Source: Pelorhabdus rhamnosifermentans (lineage in GTDB: Bacteria; Bacillota; Negativicutes; UMGS1260). From it: DNA of 64,000 nucleotides. The first letter of the stretch is position 1. Every line of letters begins with the position of its first letter. The stretch covers positions 81,499 through 145,498 of the forward strand of contig NZ_JAHGVE010000011.1 in the NCBI RefSeq assembly GCF_018835585.1, read 5' to 3'. A model generated the notes under the pieces. That model did not search any database. It saw only the letters and a program-made list of their open reading frames with translations, and was not told the DNA's origin. The position numbers and the translations under genes are program-made. Of the stretch, positions 60,047 to 64,000 are shown piece after piece.

Positions 60047-60063
60047 TGGCATACTAATTGCAT
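60047..60063 (+). promoter_or_regulatory. Sigma-54 -24/-12 promoter 2
   Basis: TGGCAT (60047-60052), five bases, TTGCAT (60058-60063), with GG and GC ten bases apart. It lies 46 bases before the dehydrogenase start and downstream of the terminator hairpin. Confidence 0.85.
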
Positions 60064-60108
60064 TGTAGTAAGTTTAGAAATAATATTCTAATTAGGAGGA
60101 ATTGAGAT

Positions 60109-61179
60109 ATGAAGATTTTTGATTACATTAAAAAATATCAATATGAGCAATTGATTTTTTGCCACGATCCAGCCGCAGGGTTAAAGGCCATCATTTGCAT
60201 TCACGACACGACACTCGGGCCAGCCTTGGGTGGCACCCGCATGTGGAATTATGCTAGTGAGGAAGAGGCTATTCTAGATGTTTTACGTTTAGCGCGAGGC
60301 ATGACTTATAAAAATGCCGCTGCGGGACTCAATCTCGGTGGTGCTAAGACGGTGGTTATCGGTGATCCGAAGAAAGATAAGAGTGAAGCTTTATTCCGGG
60401 CACTTGGCCGCTACATTCAGGGTTTAAGTGGCCGTTATATTACCGCCGAAGATGTTGGTACTTGTGTGGAAGATATGGACTATATTAAAATGGAAACCAA
60501 TTATGTCGCAGGATTAACATCAACAGTCCACTCTAGCGGCGATCCATCACCAGTGACAGCATATGGAACGTGGAAAGGCATCAAGGCTTGCGCGAGCGAA
60601 ACTTGGGGCAGTGATTCGATGGAAGGCAGGACTATTGCCATACAAGGGTTGGGGCATGTCGGCTTCGCACTGTGCAAGTTACTGCATGACGAGGGCGCCA
60701 AATTAATTGTTACGGATATTAACGAAGGCAATGTAATGCGCGCGGTTACTGAGTTTGGTGCAAAAGCAGTTCAGGCTAACGAAATTTATGGCGTCGACTG
60801 TGATATTTTCTCACCCTGTGCTTTGGGAGCGATCATTAATGACGATACAATTCCTCAATTTAAATGTCGAATTATCGCTGGTTCAGCTAATAATCAACTG
60901 AAAGAAGAACGTCATGGTGATGTTATCACTAACAAAGGCATTCTTTATGCGCCTGATTTTATTATCAATGCCGGTGGTGTAATCAATATCTATGACGAAA
61001 TGCTTGAGGGAGGCTACTGTCCTGATCGGGCGTTAAGAAAAGTGGAGTCTGTTTATGGTAATGTGAAACAGGTTATTGCCATTTCCAAGCGCGACAAGAT
61101 ACCAACCTACCAAGCTGCCGACATATTAGCGGAAGAGCGTATTAAAACCATAGGCCGAGTGAGGAAAACTTATCTGTAG
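60109..61179 (+). CDS. Leucine/valine-type amino-acid dehydrogenase
   Basis: A 356-residue Glu/Leu/Phe/Val dehydrogenase, closest in length and wording to leucine dehydrogenase (Bcd). Catalytic Lys68 ([10 protein letters not shown]) and Lys80 (NLGGAKTVV) align with the Bacillus enzyme, and the NAD-binding loop is [15 protein letters not shown]. It deaminates branched-chain amino acids to 2-oxo acids with NAD+, or runs in reverse. A BkdR-type activator and sigma-54 promoters upstream indicate induction by an amino acid. Unlike the Bacillus bkd operon, no phosphotransbutyrylase, kinase or oxo-acid dehydrogenase genes follow in the window. AGGAGG precedes the ATG. Confidence 0.92.
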   Translation: MKIFDYIKKYQYEQLIFCHDPAAGLKAIICIHDTTLGPALGGTRMWNYASEEEAILDVLRLARGMTYKNAAAGLNLGGAKTVVIGDPKKDKSEALFRALGRYIQGLSGRYITAEDVGTCVEDMDYIKMETNYVAGLTSTVHSSGDPSPVTAYGTWKGIKACASETWGSDSMEGRTIAIQGLGHVGFALCKLLHDEGAKLIVTDINEGNVMRAVTEFGAKAVQANEIYGVDCDIFSPCALGAIINDDTIPQFKCRIIAGSANNQLKEERHGDVITNKGILYAPDFIINAGGVINIYDEMLEGGYCPDRALRKVESVYGNVKQVIAISKRDKIPTYQAADILAEERIKTIGRVRKTYL

Positions 61180-61320
61180 ATAGGAAAGGCTTACAAGACT
61201 ATTTAATCTTGTAGTCCTTGCATGGGCCGATTTACGTGCTGAGCGTGCGGCGGCTGAGGCAGTCGATTAATTCCATATTGTATTAGGGTACAGGTATTTA
61301 CTTTTTGGTATTTTTTTCTT

Positions 61321-61350
61321 TGAATAAGTTTTCATATAACGTCAAATTAT
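61321..61350 (+). promoter_or_regulatory. Candidate sigma-G (forespore) promoter
   Basis: TGAATA (61321-61326), 16-base spacer, CAAATTAT (61343-61350) resembles the sigma-F/G pattern TGMATA and CATANTA. It lies 43 bases before the SASP-like gene. Confidence 0.5.
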
Positions 61351-61392
61351 AACGGTAGGCTTCCTAAAAAATATTATTGGAGGTGCCTGTCG

Positions 61393-61596
61393 ATGGGAAA
61401 AGTGATGTCGGAAGAAACGAAATATAAATTAGCACACGATCTTGGTTTTGGCGAGAAAGTCGAAGACAATGACTGGAGCGATGTTACTACGGGTGAAGTT
61501 GGCTCGATGGTTAGAGAAGCCATCAAACGTGGTAGCGAAGTAGTAGAAAAAGAAGCGCAAGCGGAAAATGGTGTAGCTCATCAAAATGCTAAATAG
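61393..61596 (+). CDS. Alpha/beta-type small acid-soluble spore protein-like
   Basis: A 67-residue acidic protein. TKYKLAHDLGFGEKV corresponds to the first SASP helix pattern (K-x-E/K-L-A-x-x-L-G) and GEVGSMVREAIKRGSEVVEK to the second (G-x-x-G-x-M-V-K/R-x-x-I/M). These two segments are where alpha/beta SASPs contact DNA. Compared with Bacillus SASPs the middle is shortened and more acidic and the GPR-protease site is not obvious, so it may be a divergent member. It has its own GGAGGTG site, a forespore-type promoter and a terminator. A DNA-protecting role in the spore is inferred from family. Confidence 0.65.
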   Translation: MGKVMSEETKYKLAHDLGFGEKVEDNDWSDVTTGEVGSMVREAIKRGSEVVEKEAQAENGVAHQNAK

Positions 61597-61602
61597 ATAA
61601 AG

Positions 61603-61638
61603 ATGACCTGAAGTTATTTGGACTTCGGGTCATTTTTT
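61603..61638 (+). terminator. Intrinsic terminator after the SASP-like gene
   Basis: ATGACCTGAAGT (61603-61614) pairs with ACTTCGGGTCAT (61622-61633), followed by TTTTT. Confidence 0.92.
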
Positions 61639-61714
61639 GTTGCGTCACATGCCTGCCATTGGTGCCATGTGACGCAACAATCCTCTGTCTCGGTTTAGAC
61701 CGGAGTAGAGGATT
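61637..61714. repeat. Two adjacent inverted repeats of unknown role
   Basis: TTGTTGCGTCACATG (61637-61651) and CATGTGACGCAACAA (61666-61680) are a perfect 15-base inverted pair. The next begins at 61679: AATCCTCT pairs with AGAGGATT (to 61714), with an inner CGGT/ACCG. Neither is followed by a T-run. Confidence 0.6.
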
Positions 61715-61742
61715 GCTTATGTTTGTAAAACATTCTATAAAG

Positions 61743-61775
61743 AAAAAACTGCTATTTATCACTAGCAGATTTTTT
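61743..61775 (+). terminator. Terminator-like hairpin
   Basis: CTGCTA (61749-61754) pairs with TAGCAG (61763-61768), followed by ATTTTTT. No gene ends immediately upstream. Another hairpin, TCCGCC-CAACGG against CCGTTG-GGCGGA (61821-61860), lies before the AraC gene's 3' end. Confidence 0.6.
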
Positions 61776-61873
61776 GGCGTATTTAAGGCGGATAAATTTA
61801 TTTAGGTGCATGGAAGCTCTTCCGCCACAACAACGGTTTTTATATTTTCCGTTGGGCGGATAGTCCGTTTTAT

Positions 61874-62839
61874 TTACTTTCTCACTGGTCTGATATACTT
61901 AAAAAACCGTTCCGGATTGTGATAAAAGTATATTATTCTACCGGGGGAAGTATCAAAGCAGTAGCCAGTGCCTGCAAAATCAAAAGTTGCCATTGCCTTT
62001 TCAATTTTTTCCTCTACTCTACGATTTTCCTGCTCATAATCAAATGGCCCATGTTCAAAAACAATATACTCGGCCTCGGGAACATCAATCATAAGCATTT
62101 GTGGCGGTACTTCGCCTTTATAATCTAAAGGAAGACGTGTACCGTAACACTCTGTGCGTGGAATACCCCAATCGCAGAGTCTGCCGTCCGGGTCGTTAAT
62201 GTACGCCATAATCTGACCGCTGTCGCCGTTAGATTCGCTCCCGCCATCGTCATCCAATTTGCCCTTGATACTATCGAGTAAGCCGCAAATTGTTTCACAG
62301 TCCTGTCCCGGAATAAGACTTTGCTTTTGCCAAAAATCCCAATACCCATTACTCTCATAGTTCTTAATGTGCAAAAATTTATGTGCGGGAATGGTTACAA
62401 AATAAATTTTAATATCATCTGTAGATTTCATCATACCAATCTCTCCTAATCCTAAAAAGTAGCGGTCGAAAGGGTTTATTTTTGTACGAAGAACGACAGG
62501 CTTAGGCTTTTTTCGGTATTCACTTGGAGTTACACCATATGTTCCCTTGAAAGCTCTGGTAAAAGCTTCATGTGATGAAAAACCATAATTAAAAGCAATA
62601 TCCAAAAGGCTTTTTTCACTATCCCGAACCTCTTTTAGTGCAAAGGCTAATTTCCTATGCCGCAGATAATCCCTAAATTGCATATCCGATATTTCTTTGA
62701 ATTTTCTCGTTGTATAAAATTCGGAATAACCCAACCTGCGAGAAAGAAAGCGTAGTGTCAAGGCTTCATCATTATAATTTTTAATACATTTGTCAATTTC
62801 ATCAACGATTATTTGAATTTGTTTCTTCCACTCGTACAT
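61874..62839 (-). CDS. AraC-family regulator with C-terminal GyrI-like effector domain
   Basis: A 321-residue regulator with the double HTH at the N-terminus (LRFLSRRLGYSEFYTTRKFKE and LDIAFNYGFSSHEAFTRAFK, residues 20-105) and a GyrI/SOUL-like small-molecule-binding domain after residue 145 (IYFVTIPAHKFLHIKNYES through FEHGPFDYEQENRRVEEKI). This layout (Rob/BmrR-like effector module) is common in regulators of drug or stress genes. ATG 62839 is preferred over a TTG at 62851; neither has a strong RBS. No obvious target is adjacent except possibly the QueG-like gene upstream on the same strand. Confidence 0.82.
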   Translation of the reverse strand: MYEWKKQIQIIVDEIDKCIKNYNDEALTLRFLSRRLGYSEFYTTRKFKEISDMQFRDYLRHRKLAFALKEVRDSEKSLLDIAFNYGFSSHEAFTRAFKGTYGVTPSEYRKKPKPVVLRTKINPFDRYFLGLGEIGMMKSTDDIKIYFVTIPAHKFLHIKNYESNGYWDFWQKQSLIPGQDCETICGLLDSIKGKLDDDGGSESNGDSGQIMAYINDPDGRLCDWGIPRTECYGTRLPLDYKGEVPPQMLMIDVPEAEYIVFEHGPFDYEQENRRVEEKIEKAMATFDFAGTGYCFDTSPGRIIYFYHNPERFFKYIRPVRK

Positions 62840-63043
62840 TCGTCTGTTCAACTCGTTTCAATCACCCTACATTCATTATAAAGAAATAGAGAGATTACTG
62901 CTTGATTTTACTTGCTAACAGATATTTACAATCGGAGAAAGCACTTCAGTTATTTACAAAAAACTGCTATCAATATATCTTGGCGATTCTCGATGAGAAA
63001 ATAGATATAGCCAGGAATTGTAGCTAAGTTAAAAATAGCAATG

Positions 63044-63883
63044 TTAGTAGGTATTTCGCAGGGGAACTTTACTTTCACACGGAACACCTGTTTGGCATTT
63101 GCCGCAGCCATATCTCGGAGCATACTTTTCAGTTGTTTTATCCAAAAATGCTGAGCAGGCTATATGATCTTTTCCTTTCTTAATAGAGATTGCTCCAGCG
63201 GGACATTTTTTTACGCAGGCACCGCAAAGGCTGCAATATTCATAAATTGATTTGTAGTTTCTTGTGTCAGTGGGTAGTTCTAGTTCGGTAATAATGCTGG
63301 CGAATCTTCCGGCAACACCTTTAGCTGTTATCAGGCCTTTAGAAAGTCCGAATGTACCCAATCCGCAAATAAAAGCGACATGTCTTTCCGACCAATTGCT
63401 GGTAAAGGCGGCTTGGGGATGGGGCGTATTGGGGTTGAACCCGGTTTTTGACCAAAAATTTTTATCAAGCGACGGTACTATGCTATTATAACCTGCGCGT
63501 AGCAATATGGATTTTAAATAGATGGTTAATTTATTTAGAAACGCTTGTCCTTCAATACGACCATGCAGCCATGCGTCGGCAGGCCAGACGCTGTCTTTAG
63601 TATTTTCTCTTTTGATCTCTTGGCTAAAGGGAAGGAAAAAAGAGATAACTGTTTTTGCTTCTGGCAGCCATTGCTGTGGATGTCGGAAATGATCGCCAAT
63701 TCCAGTTGGTTTTTCTAATTCATCGAAATATGGATCAACCGCAGAGCCAAAGGAAAAAATAGGCTCTTCAAATATTTTCATACCGATTATCTGCGTAGAA
63801 AGGGCAATTTCTTTTGTTATATAATTGTCTTTTTCGTTTTCTACAAAGTGCGCAGCGGCTTTACATATATCTGTTTTATTCAT
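63044..63883 (-). CDS. QueG-like/4Fe-4S ferredoxin domain reductase
   Basis: A 279-residue protein. The C-terminal part has two [4Fe-4S] motifs, CSLCGACVKKCPAGAI and a second made by CSAF...CGKCQTGVPC. The N-terminal part includes AKTVISFFLPFS and HVAFICGLGTFGLSKGLIT, typical of the epoxyqueuosine-reductase/reductive-dehalogenase-like superfamily, whose members often use cobalamin. It is shorter than true QueG and lacks its HEAT-like tail, so a different substrate is likely. The ATG at 63883 follows AAAGGTGA. Confidence 0.75.
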   Translation of the reverse strand: MNKTDICKAAAHFVENEKDNYITKEIALSTQIIGMKIFEEPIFSFGSAVDPYFDELEKPTGIGDHFRHPQQWLPEAKTVISFFLPFSQEIKRENTKDSVWPADAWLHGRIEGQAFLNKLTIYLKSILLRAGYNSIVPSLDKNFWSKTGFNPNTPHPQAAFTSNWSERHVAFICGLGTFGLSKGLITAKGVAGRFASIITELELPTDTRNYKSIYEYCSLCGACVKKCPAGAISIKKGKDHIACSAFLDKTTEKYAPRYGCGKCQTGVPCESKVPLRNTY

Positions 63884-63936
63884 TCTAATCACCTTTGTTG
63901 TATGTATTTTACTAGTATATCTGTGTCAATAACTTT

Positions 63937-64000
63937 TGAAAATGTCACCTAAAAAGGGTTCTAATTATCGGATGAAAATGTCACTTTAGAATTTAAGCAT
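63937..64000. mobile_element. Possible end of an insertion sequence
   Basis: TGAAAATGTCAC occurs at 63937-63948 and again at 63973-63984, 36 bases apart, in AT-rich sequence at the window edge. Repeated subterminal copies of such a sequence are typical of IS21-family ends. No transposase is visible within the window. Confidence 0.35.

Noticed and set aside
61180..61275. Short GC-richer frame reading VLAWADLRAERAAAEAVD before a stop, after the dehydrogenase gene
   Set aside because: Looks like the tail of a lost gene, but it has no start, no RBS and is too short to assign; kept only as a possible remnant.

Overview
The window looks like chromosome of an endospore-forming, outer-membrane-bearing Firmicute, most likely a Negativicutes/Sporomusaceae relative (Pelosinus or Sporomusa type). 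The reasons are a moderate GC content, strong AGGAGG-type ribosome binding sites, sporulation-type genes (YtaF-like protein, alpha/beta-type SASP-like protein with a sigma-G-like promoter) together with outer-membrane genes (a small beta-barrel protein, a TolC-type channel in a tripartite efflux operon), a Rnf complex and coenzyme-B12-dependent diol metabolism. No rRNA, tRNA or CRISPR array was recognised. The genus is inference; no database was used.

Layout. (1) 1-15.9 kb: an almost complete propanediol-utilisation microcompartment operon, pocR (partial) | pduU V A B C D E G H K J L, a flavoprotein in the pduM slot, N O P S F T. It encodes the shell, the B12 diol dehydratase and its reactivase, the B12 adenosyltransferase and reductase, CoA-acylating aldehyde dehydrogenase, phosphotransacylase and a diffusion facilitator. 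No pduQ, pduW or pduX is present. (2) 16-24.6 kb: YtaF/MntP-like membrane protein, an LtaS-like sulfatase-fold enzyme, a sensor kinase joined to a tripartite tricarboxylate transporter (tctBAC), and an HD-GYP protein. (3) 24.7-32.5 kb: a leader RNA, rseC, rnfCDGEAB, then apbE, a NusG-domain-II protein and a Gx transporter; ApbE can supply the covalent FMN of RnfD and RnfG. (4) 32.5-40.4 kb: recQ, selD, a small outer-membrane protein, phosphoglucomutase, a GNAT/FemAB-like protein and a reverse rubrerythrin, with two copies of a short palindromic repeat. (5) 40.5-46.5 kb: a three-subunit xanthine-dehydrogenase-type molybdenum hydroxylase behind an attenuator-like leader, then topB. (6) 46.5-50 kb: nitroreductase, a manganese riboswitch with no gene downstream on its own strand and facing the 3' end of mntH, mntH, and a BASS-family transporter. 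(7) 50-57.7 kb: a two-component system and a tolC-macA-macB-type efflux operon, an unrecognised Cys-containing protein and a pyridoxamine-oxidase-fold protein. (8) 58-64 kb: a sigma-54 enhancer-binding protein next to a leucine-type dehydrogenase with two -24/-12 promoters, a SASP-like gene, stacked inverted repeats, an AraC/GyrI-type regulator, a QueG-like ferredoxin and what may be the end of an insertion sequence.

The most interesting items for follow-up are the orphan yybP-ykoY manganese riboswitch convergent to mntH, the possible sigma-54-driven small RNA between the enhancer-binding protein and the amino-acid dehydrogenase, the structured leaders of the rnf and xdh operons, and a set of seven Pdu proteins sharing a terminal amphipathic targeting-like helix, including an unusual C-terminal one on PduH.
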